Shown here one piece after another: positions 1 to 12,999 of a stretch of 64,000 nucleotides of DNA. The position numbers and the translations under genes were made by a program. Position 1 is the stretch's first letter, and each line of letters starts with the position of its first letter. The stretch is taken from the NCBI RefSeq assembly GCF_041146795.1, contig NC_135175.1:31992136-32056135 (forward strand). The letters run 5' to 3'. The DNA is from Maylandia zebra. Its lineage: Eukaryota; Chordata; Actinopteri; Cichliformes; Cichlidae. The notes under the pieces were generated by a model. The model was not told where the DNA came from, ran no database searches, and was given only the letters and a program-made list of their open reading frames with translations.

Positions 1-656
1 GGGAACGATTTGTTTTGGCCTGACTTTTCTGTTCATTTTAAGCAGCAAAAGTGAGGCGCATGTCTGTGTACGTGTGTATGGAGCCATTGGGTGCGGTCAC
101 TATAGCAACCAGGCTCACACCTGCCTGCTTAACGAGCTCTGCCTGCCACTGTACCAAGATTCATCTTAAGCACTTCTCTTTCAACTGCTGCTGTGTCCAC
201 AGTGTTACAGCCATCATTTTACCCTCAAAACGTCGCCATTATTGTTCTCTTTCCAACACCGTATCTTTCAAAGCTCAGGCATTTAAACTTTTTAAACTGT
301 GTGGATCAAAGTGGAGGGATCACATTTGAGTCATTCAGTGATTCAAAGAATATGACCTTTTAATATTCATTCAGATGTTTTCTGACTCTAAATGTTCTTT
401 TCTCATTTCTTAGGGTTTTCTAATTTACATTTAAAACATTTTCAGTTTTTTTCCAACTCCTTCTTCTGTGTAACCTTCAGCTTTTAGCAGTTCAGCACCT
501 TTGTTTTCAGGTTAAATTCGTTTTTTTTTTTTTTTTTTTTTTAATCTCATTCAATATTTTTAACTCAAAATTCAGCAATTAATTCATTTCAGTGCATACA
601 TTCAGATTCAAGCTTTCACACTGCAGTTTCTTCAGAAAATGCACTTTCTAGTTAGT

Positions 657-723
657 GTGAATGCTTGAAAAGCATTCACAGTATTGTTCTTCTAATTAGT
701 GTGAATGCTTGAAAAGCATTCAC
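657..723. repeat. Two perfect 10-bp-arm hairpins in array unit 1
   Basis: The motif GTGAATGCTT-GAA-AAGCATTCAC occurs at 657-679 and 701-723. Its arms are perfect reverse complements around a 3-nt loop. It is followed by CAGTATTGTTCTTCTAAT, which forms the rest of a short minisatellite unit. Confidence 0.9.
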
Positions 724-2245
724 AGTATTGTTGTTGTAATCTTTATTCTATTTTATTATTATTCTGTATTCCGTACGTTTTTTGTAATCTATCTCCTTCA
801 AAACCGTTCAACTTAGAAAAACCATTCAAACACCGTTAGATTCCTATTCTTTTGGACAACACTGCTTCTATTTTTCTCATTTTTAACATTTATATTTTTT
901 ATTTTATTCAACTTTATTTAACAAAAATTTATAATGTATTTCAATGGGGAGACCCTTCAAATTCTCATTCAAATTCCTCCTCTTTAAACTGTATCTACTT
1001 CAACATACATTGACATAGAGCCACCATTCAAACTTTAAAACGAAGACAAGACATTCAACTATTCAACTTGTATTTATCTTTTCAATATCTATTATACTTT
1101 TTCTTCAGTTCCAGTTTAAGTTTCATGATGTTTTTTCACCCGTTTCAGAGTTTATAATGGGTGTGTATGGGACGGAATGTTGGGGCTAGAGTGAGGCAGC
1201 TCAACTGCTAGAGTGAGAGGAGCAAAAAAATTAATCTTAAAATCTTTTTTAAAACTGCTGCTGTGTCCGCAGCGTTTGCTCTACAGGTATGATTTTACCC
1301 TCAAAACGTAGCCATCGCTGTCCTCTTTCATCCAATGTGTTTACTATTGTCCTAGGTGTTATGGTTCTTTCATAAATGTCACCAATGCACAGCCTCCTCC
1401 CTCCAACTCTTCCATAGACTCTAATGTTAAAATGGCTCAGAAGGTTCGTTTGAAAATCAGAAGAGCATGGTGTCTTTCCACTGTCACCACGTCCATATAA
1501 TAAACTCCACAGGCATGAAAACTGAGAATTCAGTAGACTAGAAGCTGCTGTCGCTCACGGTGAAAGAATTTCGTCAATACAACCTATACTTTTCATTTGG
1601 GAACGATTTGTTTCGCCCTGACTTTTCTGTTCATTTTAAGGAGCAAAAGTGAGGCGCATGTCTGTGTACGTGTGTATGGAGCCATTGGGTGCAGTCACTA
1701 TAGCAACCAGGCTCACACCTGCCTGCTTAACGAGCTCTGCCTGCCACTGTACCAAGATTCATCTTAAGCACTTCTCTTTCAACTGCTGCTGTGTCCACAG
1801 TGTTAAAGCCATCATTTTACCCTCAAAACGTCGCCATCGTTGTTCTCTTTCCAACACAGTGTCTTTCAAAGCTCAGAAATGTCAACTTTTTAAACGGTGT
1901 GGATCAAAGTGGAGGGATCACATTTGAGTCATTCAGTGATTCAAAGAATATGAGCTTTTAATATTAATTCAGATGTTTTCTGACTCTAAATTTTCTTTTC
2001 TCATTTCTTAGGTTTTTCTAATTTACATTTAAAACATTTTCAGCTATTTTCCAACTTCTTCTTCTATGTTAAACGTCAGCTTTTAGCAGTTCAGCACTGT
2101 TGTTTTCAGGTTAAATTCAGTTGTTTTTTTGTATCTCATTCAAAATTTTTAACTCAAAATTCAGCAATTAATTCATTTCAGTCCATACATTCAGATTCAA
2201 GCATTCACACTGCAGTTTCTTCAGAAAATGCACTTTCTAGTTAGT

Positions 2246-2318
2246 GTGAATGCTTGAAAAGCATTCACAGTATTGTTCTTCTAATCTTTATTAGTGTGAA
2301 TGCTTGAAAAGCATTCAC
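2246..2318. repeat. Two hairpin repeats in array unit 2
   Basis: Same palindrome as in unit 1, at 2246-2268 and 2296-2318. The two are separated by the CAGTATTGTTCTTCTAAT spacer and a TTATTA tract. Confidence 0.9.
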
Positions 2319-2423
2319 AGTATTGTTCTTCTAATCTTTATTATTATTATTATATTTTATCTATTCCGTACGTTTTTTGTAATCCTACTCCTTCAAAACC
2401 GTTCAACTTAGAAAAACCATTCA

Positions 2424-3952
2424 TTCATCACGGAGTCCAAATCACCATCAGGGTGTATACCTCACCCCTGACGTCGTTGCCCACCTCTCAATTTTAAATA
2501 CACTTAGTCATTGAGGGCTAGCAGGAGGGACCATGCGCTTACCTGCTGCTCCTTGGCAGGTAGCTCCATGCCCTCCTGGGTTTTAATTGCACCTTAGAAC
2601 ACATATGCATCAACACTACAATGAGCGGGTGGAGGGAGGTTTGGAGTCTTCTCCCACCCCCATTCTCTGCGGCCTGCTGGAGCGGGGGGGCTAGTAGGAG
2701 GAGTTGGCCGTCCGACTGCGGTCTGGGGTGTGGGGCCTCCCTGCTGCTGCGGAGTCGGGGTGGTCTGCCTCTCCCCACCGCAGGGAAAAGGGTAACACCA
2801 CCTGGGTCTGGGTGCAATTCCCCCCTCCAGGGGCAAGGGTACCTAGACCCGGTTTGTAGAGTACGCTTGGGGAGTGTGATTGTGTGTACAGCGTCTCTTT
2901 ATGTCTGTCTCCACGTTGGTTGAGTGTGGAGTGAGTGCATATGAGAGCATGAGGGTGGGAATGGATGTTTGTGTCTGTGTGTGCCTGTATGTCTGTGTCT
3001 ATATGTCAGGTTGGGTATCAGACGCCACCTCTCTGGGGACACCTCAGGCCCTCCAAGGTTTGGAGGCCTATCTCCACCCACCACCACTTCCCCTGCCGGT
3101 GGCGGACTCCCTCAGGTGTCGGTGTGTTGGTGGTTCTTTGTGTCTGGGGGTGGGCGTCCGGGTACACACCGGCTCACTCCTTGGCAGCCGCTTGTCGGGG
3201 CCTGGGGCCTGGGGCTCGCTCGGGCCCCTTTGGAGGTGGGGTGCCCCCGGCCTCTCGGCCTAGGGCTCGGTCACTCAGGCGCAGCTGGGGGCCGGCGGAG
3301 CTCACGGGCGCGTCACTGCAACCCCCCCTGGCTTCTGCTCCGCGGCTGCTGAGTGAGCCCTCATCTGGGACTCTCCTCAGCTCTTACTGGAACAGTGGCG
3401 CGGCTGCCCCTCTGTTGGTCTTCCATGGTCTCTTGTGTTCTGGGGGCCTCTGGATGTCTGGAGTTTTGATCTCCTCCATACCCGCTTCACACCCTGGAGG
3501 ATGGGGCTGTGGCCCCCCCACACTCCCTAGCAGATCATTACATGGAGAAACCTTTGGAATGCAAGCATGCTGATCCACACAGGTATGCACACATGGGTAT
3601 TCACAGACGCGGACTAAAGCTTTCTTGGCTGCTGCCTCAAAGCACACTGTGCGCTGTCTATCTTGCGTGCTGCACAATATCGTTTATTACTTAGTAAATA
3701 CTGATATCTATGACTAGCTAGTTTATTGTGATGGTGCTTTGTTTTCTCTATTATTATGTTGCTCTTTGTTGTTTGCTGTCTCCTCTGTTTGTTTGTTTGT
3801 TTGTTTGTTTGTTTTTTCTCCATACAGGTGACCCAGGAGTTTTTTTTTTTTTTTTGTCTCTCTTCCCCCCCCTTCTCACCGTCTCTTCTCCCCTTGGGTT
3901 TTCTTTCTTTCTCTCCCCCTCTCTCTCTCTCATTCATTCCCCCTGTCCTATT

Positions 3953-3998
<46 letters not shown>

Positions 3999-4059
3999 AC
4001 AAAGGATGAACTGAAGCTCTGCCATCACGTAATGTCGCATACTGCTGTTTCTGATGTCA

Positions 4060-4101
<42 letters not shown>
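2424..4101 (+). mobile_element. Poly(A) non-LTR-type retro-insertion in array unit 2
   Basis: The array sequence is broken after AGAAAAACCATTCA (2410-2423) and resumes with the same 14 bases at 4102-4115, a target-site duplication. The insert begins with a GC-rich stretch, has a pyrimidine-rich 3' part with a (GTTT)n run near 3788-3815, and ends in a long A tract at 3957-3996. About 68 nt of ordinary sequence and a second A tract (4065-4102) follow. No reverse transcriptase is visible. It is either a 5'-truncated LINE or a non-autonomous passenger. Its 3' part (from about 3714) recurs, rearranged, near 47745-48030. The open frames inside it look non-coding. Confidence 0.75.
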
Positions 4102-4104
<3 letters not shown>

Positions 4105-7036
4105 AAAACCATTCAAACACCGTTAGATTCCTATTCTTTTGGACAACACTGCTTCTATTTTTCTCATTTTTAACATTTATATTTTTAATTTTATTCAACT
4201 TTATTCAACAAAAATTTATAATGTATTTCAATGGGGAGACCCTTCAAATCCTCATTCAACTTACTCATTTTTAAACTCTTACTACTTCCACATACATTGA
4301 CATAGAGCCACCATTCAAACTTTAAAACGAAGACAAGACATTCAACTATTCAACTTGTATTTATCTTTTCAATATCTATTATACTTTTTCTTCAGTTCCA
4401 GTTTAAGTTTCATGATGTTTTTTCACCCGTTTCAGAGTTTATAATGGGTGTGTATGGGACGGAATGTTGGGGCTAGAGTGAGACAGCTCAACTGCTAGAG
4501 TGAGAGGAGCAAAAAAATTAATCTTAAAATCTTTTTTAAAACTGCTGCTGTGTCCGCAGCGTTTGCTCTACAGGTATGATTTTACCCTCAAAACGTAGCC
4601 ATGGCTGTCCTCTTTCATCCAATGTGTTTACTATTGTCCTAGGTGTTATGGTTCTTTCATAAATGTCACCAATGCACAGCCTCCTCCCTCCAACTCTTCC
4701 ATAGACTCTAATGTTAAAATGGCTCAGAAGGTTCGTTTGAAAATCAGAAGAGCATGGTGTCTTTCCACTGTCACCACGTCCATATAATAAGCTCCACAGG
4801 CATGAAAACTGAGAATTAGGTAGACTAGACATTGCTGTCGCTCACGGTGAAAGAATTTTGTCAATACGACTTTTACTTTTCATTTGGGAACGATTTGTTT
4901 CGGCCTGACTTTTCTGTTCATTTTAAGCAGCAAAAGTGAGGCGCATGTCTGTGTACGTGTGTATGGAGCCCTTGGGTGCAGTCACTATAGCAACCAGGCT
5001 CACACCTGCCTGCTTAACGAGCTCTCTCTCTCACTCTGCCAAGATTCAACTTAAACACTTCTCTTTCAACTGCTGCTGTCTCCACAGTGTTACAGCCATC
5101 ATTTTACCCTCAAAACGTCGCCATCGTTGTTCTCTTTCCAACATCTTGTCTTTCAAAGCTCAGAGATGTAAACTTTTTAAACTGTGTGGGTCCAAGTGGA
5201 GGGATCACATTTTAGTCATTCAGTGATTCAAAGAATATGACCTTTTAATATTCTTTCAGATGTTTTCTGACTCTAAATGTTCTTTTCTCATTTCTTAGGT
5301 TTTTCTAATTTACAATTAAAACATTTTCAGCTTTTTTCCAACTTCTTCTTCTGTGTAACCTTCAGCTTTTAGCAGTTCAGCACTTTTGTTTTCAGGTTAA
5401 ATTCGGGTTTTTTTTTTATCTCATTCAAAATTTTTAACTTAAATTCAGTAATTATTTCATTTCAATGCATACATTCAGATTCAAGCATTCACACTGCAGT
5501 TTCTTCAGAAAATGCACTTTCTAGTTATTATTATTATATTTTATCTATTCCGTACGTTTTTTGTAATCCTACTCCTTCAAAACCGTTCAACTTAGAAAAA
5601 CCATTCAAACACCGTTAGATTCCTATTCTTTTGGACAACACTGCTTCTATTTTTCATATTTTTAACATTTATATTTTTAATTTTATTCAACTTTATTCAA
5701 CAAAAATTTATAATGTATTTCAATGGGGAGACCCTTCAAATCCTCATTCAACTTACTCATTTTTAAACTCTTACTACTTCCACATACATTGACATAGAGC
5801 CACCATTCAAACTTTAAAACGAAGACAAGACATTCAACTATTCAACTTGTATTTATCTTTTCAATATCTATTATACTTTTTCTTCAGTTCCAGTTTAAGT
5901 TTCATGATGTTTTTTCACCCGTTTCAGAGTTTATAATGGGTGTGTATGGGACGGAATGTTGGGGCTAGAGTGAGACAGCTCAACTGCTAGAGTGAGAGGA
6001 GCAAAAAAATTAATCTTAAAATCTTTTTTAAAACTGCTGCTGTGTCCGCAGCGTTTGCTCTACAGGTATGATTTTACCCTCAAAACGTAGCCATGGCTGT
6101 CCTCTTTCATCCAATGTGTTTACTATTGTAGTAGGTGTTATGGTTCTTTCATAAATGTCACCAATGCACAGCCTCCTCCCTCCAACTCTTCCATAGACTC
6201 TAATGTTAAAATGGCTCAGAAGGTTCGTTTGAAAATCAGAAGAGCATGGTGTCTTTCCACTGTCACCACGTCCATATAATAAACTCCACAGGCATGAAAA
6301 CTGAGAATTAGGTAGACTAGACATGGCTGTCGCTCACGGTGAAAGAATTTTGTCAATACGACTTTTACTTTTCATTTGGGAAGAATTTGTTTGGGCCTGA
6401 CTTTTCTGTTCATTTTAAGCAGCAAAAGTGAGGTGCATGTCTGTGTACGTGTGTATGGAGCCATTGGGTGCAGTCACTATAGCAACCAGGCTCACACCTG
6501 CCTGCTTAACGAGCTCTGCCTGCCACTGTACCAAGATTCATCTTAAGCACTTCTCTTTCAACTGCTGCTGTGTCCACAGTGTTACAGCCATCATTTTACC
6601 CTCAAATTGTCGCCATTATTGTTCTCTTTCCAACACCGTGTCTTTCAAAGCTCAGGCATTTAAACTTTTTAAACTGTGTGGATCAAAGTGGAGGGATCAC
6701 ATTTGAGTCATTCAGTGATTCAAAGAATATGACCTTTTAATATTCATTCAGATGTTTTCTGACTCTAAATGTTCTTTTCTCATTTCTTAGGGTTTTCTAA
6801 TTTACAATTAAAACATTTTCAGTTTTTTTCCAACTTCTTCTTCTGTGTAACGTTCAGCTTTTAGCAGTTCAGCACCTTTGTTTTCAGGTTAAATTCGTTT
6901 TTTTTTTTTTTATCTCATTCAATATTTTTAACTCAAAATTCAGCAATTAATTCATTTCAGTCCATACATTCAGATTCAAGCATTCACACTGCAGTTTCTT
7001 CAGAAAATGCACTTTCTAGTTATTATTATTATTAGT

Positions 7037-7165
7037 GTGAATGCTTGAAAAGCATTCACAGTATTGTTCTTCTAATCTTTATTATTATTAGTGTGAATGC
7101 TTGAAAAGCATTCACAGTATTGTTATTCGAATCTTTATTAGTGTGAATGCTTGAAAAGCATTCAC
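7037..7165. repeat. Three hairpin repeats in array unit 4
   Basis: The GTGAATGCTT/AAGCATTCAC palindrome occurs at 7037-7059, 7093-7115 and 7143-7165, embedded in TTATTA-rich spacers. This is the highest copy number in the window. The corresponding site in units 3, 6 and 7 has none. Confidence 0.9.
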
Positions 7166-8691
7166 AGTATTGTTCTTCTAATCTTTATTCTTATATTTTA
7201 TTATCTATTCCGTACGTTTTTTGAAAGCCTACTCCTTCAAAACCGTTCAACTTAGAAAAACCATTCAAACACCATTAGATTCCTATTATTTTGGACATGG
7301 TTGCTTGTATTTTTCTCATTTTTAACATTTATATTTTTAATTTTATTCAACTTTATTCAACAAAAATTTCCCATGTATTTCAATGGGGAGACCCTTCAAA
7401 TTCTCATTCAACTTACTCATTTTTAAACTCTTACTACTTCAACATACATTGACATAGAGCCACCATTCAAACTTTAAAACGAAGACAAGACATTCAACTA
7501 TTCAACTTGTATTTATCTTTTCAATATCTATTATACTTTTTCTTCAGTTCCAGTTTAAGTTTCATGATGTTTTTTCACCCGTTTCAAAATTTATAATGGG
7601 TGTGTATGGGACGGAATGTTGGGGCTAGAGTGAGACAGCTCAACTGCTAGAGTGAGAGGAGCAAAAAAATTAATCTTAAAATCTTTTTTAAAACTGCTGC
7701 TGTGTCCACAGCGTTTGCTCTACAGGTATGATTTTACCCTCAAAACGTAGCCATCGCTGTCCTCTTTCATCCAATGTGTTTACTATTGTCCTAGGTGTTA
7801 TGGTTCTTTCGTAAATGTCACCAATGCACAGCCTCCTCCCTCCAACTCTTCCATAGACTCTAATGTTAAAATGGCTCAGAAGGTTCGTTTGAAAATCAGA
7901 AGAGCATGGTGTCTTTCCACTGTCACCACGTCCATATAATAAACTCCACAGGCATGAAAACTGAGAATTCAGTAGACTAGACATTGCTGTCACTCACGGT
8001 GAAAGAATTTTGTCAATACGACTTTTACTTTTCATTTGGGAACGATTTGTTTCGGCCTGACTTTTCTGTTCATTTTAAGCAGCAAAAGTGAGGTGTATGT
8101 CTGTGTGCGTGTGTATGGAGCCATTGGGTGCGGTCACTATAGCAACCAGGCTCACACCTGCCTGGTTAACGAGCTCTGCCTGCCACTGTACCAAGATTCA
8201 TCTTAAGCACTTCTCTTTCAACTGCTGCTGTGTCCACAGTGTTACAGCCATCATTTTACCCTCAAATTGTCGCCATTATTGTTCTCTTTCCAACACCGTA
8301 TCTTTCAAAGCTCAGGCATTTAAACTTTTTAAACTGTGTGGATCAAAGTGGAGGGATCACATTTGAGTCATTCAGTGATTCAAAGAATATGACCTTTTAA
8401 TATTAATTCAGATGTTTTCTGACTCTAAATGTTCTTTTCTCATTTCTTAGGGTTTTCTAATTTACATTTAAAACATTTTCAGTTTTTTTCCAACTCCTTC
8501 TTCTGTGTAACCTTCAGCTTTTAGCAGTTCAGCACCTTTGTTTTCAGGTTAAATTCGTTTGTTTTTTTGTTTTTTTTAATCTCATTCAATATTTTTAACT
8601 CAAAATTCAGCAATTAATTCATTTCAGTGCATACATTCAGATTCAAGCATTCACACTGCAGTTTCTTCAGAAAATGCACTTTCTAGTTAGT

Positions 8692-8714
8692 GTGAATGCT
8701 TGAAAAGCATTCAC
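8692..8714. repeat. Single hairpin repeat in array unit 5
   Basis: One copy of the same 23-nt palindrome, directly after the ACTTTCTAGTTA junction where every hairpin cluster of the array begins. Confidence 0.9.
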
Positions 8715-11700
8715 AGTATTGTTATTCGAATCTTTATTATTATTCTATTTTATTATTATCTATTCCGTACGTTTTTTGAAAGCCTACTCCTTCAAAACCG
8801 TTCAACTTAGAAAAACCATTCAAACATCGTTAGATTCCTATTATTTTGGACAACATTGCTTCTATTTTTCTCATTTTTAACATTTATATTTTTAATTTTA
8901 TTCAACTTTATTCAACAAAAATTTCCCATGTATTTCAATGGGGAGACCCTTCAAATTCTCATTCAACTTACTCATTTTTAAACTCTTACTACTTCAACAT
9001 ACGTTCACATAGAGCCACCATTCAAACTTTAAAACGAAGACAAGACATTCAACTATTCAACTTGTATTTATCTTTTCAATATCTATTATACTTTTTCTTC
9101 AGTTCCAGTTTAAGTTTCATGATGTTTTTTCACCCGTTTCAGAGTTTATAATGGGTGTGTATGGGACGGAATGTTGGGGCTAGAGTGAGGCAGCTCAACT
9201 GCTAGAGTGAGAGGAGCAAAAAAATTAATCTTAAAATCTTTTTTAAAACTGCTGCTGTGTCCGCAGCGTTTGCTCTACAGGTATGATTTTACCCTCAAAA
9301 CGTAGCCATGGCTGTCCTCTTTCATCCAATGTGTTTACTATTGTACTAGGTGTTATGGTTCTTTCATAAATGTCACCAATGCACAGCCTCCTCCCTCCAA
9401 CTCTTCCATAGACTCTAATGTTAAAATGGCTCAGAAGGTTCGTTTGAAAATCAGAAGAGCATGGTGTCTTTCCACTGTCACCACGTCCATATAATAAACT
9501 CCACAGGCATGAAAACTGAGAATTCAGTAGACTAGAAGCTGCTGTCGCTCACGGTGAAAGAATTTTGTCAATACGACTTTTACTTTTCATTTGGGAACGA
9601 TTTGTTTCGGCCTGACTTTTCTGTTCATTTTAAGCAGCAAAAGTGAGGCGCATGTCTGTGTACGTGTGTATGGAGCCATTGGGTGCGGTCACTATAGCAA
9701 CCAGGCTCACACCTGCCTGCTTAACGAGCTCTGCCTGCCACTGTACCAAGATTCATCTTAAACACTTCTCTTTCAACTGCTGCTGTGTCCACAGTGTTAC
9801 AGCCATCATTTTACCCTCAAATTGTCGCCATTATTGTTCTCTTTCCAACACCGTATCTTTCAAAGCTCAGGCATTTAAACTTTTTAAACTGTGTGGATCA
9901 AAGTGGAGGGATCACATTTGAGTCATTCAGTGATTCAAAGAATATGACCTTTTAATATTCATTCAGATGTTTTCTGACTCTAAATGTTCTTTTCTCATTT
10001 CTTAGGGTTTTCTAATTTACATTTAAAACATTTTCAGTTTTTTTCCAACTCCTTCTTCTGTGTAACCTTCAGCTTTTAGCAGTTCAGCACCTTTGTTTTC
10101 AGGTTAAATTCGTTTTTTTTTTTTGTTTTTTTTTAATCTCATTCAATATTTTTAACTCAAAATTCAGCAATTAATTCATTTCAGTGCATACATTCAGATT
10201 CAAGCATTCACACTGCAGTTTCTTCAGAAAATGCACTTTCTAGTTATATTTTATTTTTCCGTACGTTTTTTCAAAGCCTACTCCTTCAAAACCGTTCAAC
10301 TTAGAAAAACCATTCAAACATCGTTAGATTCCTATTATTTTGGACATGACTGCTTCTAATTTTCTCATTTTTAACATTTATATTTTTAATTTTATTCAAC
10401 TTTATTCAACAAAAATTTCCCATGTATTTCAATGGGGAGACCCTTCAAATTCTCATTCAACTTACTCATTTTTAAACTCTTACTACTTCCACATACATTG
10501 ACATAGAGCCACCATTCAAACTTTAAAACGAAGACAAGACATTCAACTATTCAACTTGTATTTATCTTTTCAATATCTATTATACTTTTTCTTCAGTTCC
10601 AGTTTAAGTTTCATGATGTTTTTTCACCCGTTTCAGAGTTTATAATGGGTGTGTATGGGACGGAATGTTGGGGCTAGAGTGAGGCAGCTCAACTGCTAGA
10701 GTGAGAGGAGCAAAAAAATTAATCTTAAAATCTTTTTTAAAACTGCTGCTGTGTCCACAGCGTTTGCTCTACAGGTATGATTTTACCCTCAAAACGTAGC
10801 CATGGCTGTCCTCTTTCATCCAATGTGTTTACTATTGTACTAGGTGTTACGGTTCTTTCATAAATGTCACCAATGCACAGCCTCCTCCTTCCAACTCTTC
10901 CATAGACTCTAATGTTAAAATGGCTCAGAAGGTTCGTTTGAAAATCAGAAGAGCATGGTGTCTTTCCACTGTCACCACGTCCATATAATAAACTCCACAG
11001 GCATGAAAACTGAGAATTCGGTAGACTAGAAGCTGCTGTCGCTCACGGTGAAAGAATTTTGTCAATACGACTTGTACTTTTAATTTGGGAACGATTTGTT
11101 TCGGCCTGACTTTTCTGTTCATTTTAAGCAGCAAAAGTGAGGTGCATGTCTGTGTCGTGTGTATGGAGCCATTGGGTGCAGTCACTATAGCAACCAGGCT
11201 CACACCTGCCTGCTTAACGAGCTCTGCCTGCCACTGTGCCAAGATTCATATTAAACACTTCTCTTTCAACTGCTGCTGTGTCCACAGTGTCACAGCCATC
11301 ATTTTACCCTCAAAACGTCGCCATCGTTGTTCTTTTTCCAACATCTTGTCTTTCAAAGCTCAGAGATGTAAACTTTTTAAACTGTGTGGGTCCAAGTGGA
11401 GGGATCACATTTTAGTCATTCAGTGATTCAAAGAATATGACCTTTTAATATTCTTTCACATGTTTTCTGACTCTAAATGTTCTTTTCTCATTTCTTAGGT
11501 TTTTCTAATTTAAAATTAAAACATTTTCAGCTTTTTTCCAACTTCTTCTTCTGTGTAACCTTCAGCTTTTAGCAGTTCAGCACTTTTGTTTTCAGGTTAA
11601 ATTCGGGTTTTTTTTTTAATCTCATTCAAGATTTTTAACTTAAATTCAGTAATTAATTCATTTCAGTGCATACATTCAGATTCAAGCATTCACACTGCAG

Positions 11701-11728
11701 TTTCTTCAGAAAATGCACTTTCTAGTTT

Positions 11729-12978
11729 CAAAAGCGCTCCGACGTTTTCGGAGACGTCTGTTACCCACTAGCTCGATAGCTAGCCGGGGGCTTATGGCGT
11801 TATTTTTGTGCCACTATTCTGAGCGCACGTAAAAATAAATTCCAGGTGCAAGTGTTGTATTTTGAGGAGAAATTTATTTTTGAGCAAAGAAAAGCTAAAT
11901 TTGAGTGAACAAAATTCATTGCTGCGTGCAAAAAATGTATTTCAGTGTTTGCTATTATCCATACACACGCACACAATAGCAGCCCCTGTCGCTCAGTTTT
12001 TGCACTTGCACTCGCTCGCAACGTGTTGCTCGCGCTCTCAACATTTCTGTCCGTGCGCGCTCAACAAAACCAGCCAATCACAGACTTGGATGCAAAAAAA
12101 AATCTGTTGGCTGTTTTGGTCTCCAATCAGCTCGAAATGACGAAATGCAATATCCCAGAATCCATTTCGTCCAAAACTCAAACGAGGCAGTGGCGGAGGA
12201 ACACAGAGTGGCGGAGTTTGAAATATTACTCTTTCTGGGACACAAAATAAACTTTTAAGATATTTTCATGCGAGAATGGTGCTGTGTAAACTTCAAATAC
12301 CTGCTCGATTTATCAAGACATCAAATATTTGCATAAGTGCTCTAACGTTTTTGGAGATGCCTGTTACCCACCATCTAGCATTTTTTTTTACGTGCGCTCA
12401 GAATAGTGGCACAAAAATCACGCCATAGGGGCTAGGCTCACTAGAGCCGTGAGAACACCGGACTCCCGGCAAATCGTTTTCAAACCCACCTCCGTCTTTC
12501 GCTGCTCAGGTTAAACATGATATATGAGTCACTTAGATAACTTAAACATGTTATTGTTTGGCTTTTTTCAGTATTTTATTTGTTCCTGAGTAAATCGGTT
12601 TGGCTGAGATTAAAGTTATAGTTTTTACACAGCTGAATAAACGTCAAGCAGACAGCTGATTATCAGAAGTGTGAGATGCTCGAGAATTTACTCCGGTGTC
12701 CTGTTATATTTTAGATAGCAAGGAGTTTATTAATCTTCACCGAAACAATCTGCAAACTTCATTAAAATTTAATAAACTACCATCTTGTCTTTATTGTTAG
12801 TTAGCACAGACCTTACACACCTAAAGCTGTAAGCTAATGATAGTTATATAAGAGCAGATGCTGCTGGTGCAATAAGCTGTAGTTTTACATCCAATGGATG
12901 ATGATCTGATTAGTCGACTAATCGCAGAAATAATCGGTGACTAGTCGACTATCAAAATAATCGTTTGTGGCAGCCTTA
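11729..12978. mobile_element. Rearranged non-autonomous DNA transposon copy (hAT-like), with internal 46-bp inverted repeats
   Basis: From about 12222 to 12850 this matches the sequence at about 54140-54735. The right end (12893-12978) carries TAGTCGACTA-type motifs and finishes GTGGCAGCCTTA, the counterpart of the TAGGGCTGCCAC end at 53729. Inside lies a second structure: 11791-11836 and 12383-12428 are near-perfect inverted repeats (core GTGCCACTATTCTGAGCGCA). The segment 11737-11782 is partly duplicated at 12343-12378. No transposase frame is seen. I read it as a composite of at least two elements. Confidence 0.6.
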
Positions 12979-12999
12979 CTGCTGAGGATAAATTCATCC

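Larger units (their letters stand above)
1..11728. repeat. Tandem array of ~1.5-1.66 kb units (seven copies, left end cut by window)
   Basis: Each unit is recognised by the block GGGAACGATTTGTTT followed by CGGCCTGACTTTTCTG. Unit starts are 1, 1599, 4886, 6378, 8038, 9593 and 11087; the last unit stops at about 11728. Unit lengths are 1598, about 1595 (after removing the insertion at 2424-4101), 1492, 1660, 1555 and 1494. The units are close in sequence and differ by substitutions, T-tract length and hairpin copy number. Each holds two diverged sub-repeats, both containing CTGCTGCTGTGTCC then TTTACCCTCAAAACGT, for example at 189 and 1256, so the unit is itself composite. Short open frames recur on both strands (about 92 codons on +, 98 on -). 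The differences I checked in the minus frame change amino acids (R/P, R/T/S), so I see no sign of coding constraint. Identity unknown. Confidence 0.9.

Noticed and set aside
2539..3677. Overlapping frames of 62-202 codons in the GC-rich retro-insert
   Set aside because: Several frames on both strands are open at once because of GC-rich, low-complexity sequence; no motif seen.
4536..7993. Recurrent 98-codon minus-strand frame in array units
   Set aside because: More protein-like, but the start codon is lost in several units and the differences I checked change amino acids. Reported only as a finding on the array.
51..9921. Recurrent 92-codon plus-strand frame in each array unit
   Set aside because: It follows the repeat unit, has a Cys/His-rich composition without a family, and lies opposite a more protein-like minus frame. 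The differences between copies look random. Not annotated as a gene.
1..11728. CRISPR-like array
   Set aside because: The regular repeats are kilobase units in a vertebrate genome; the short palindromes have no unique spacers of constant length.
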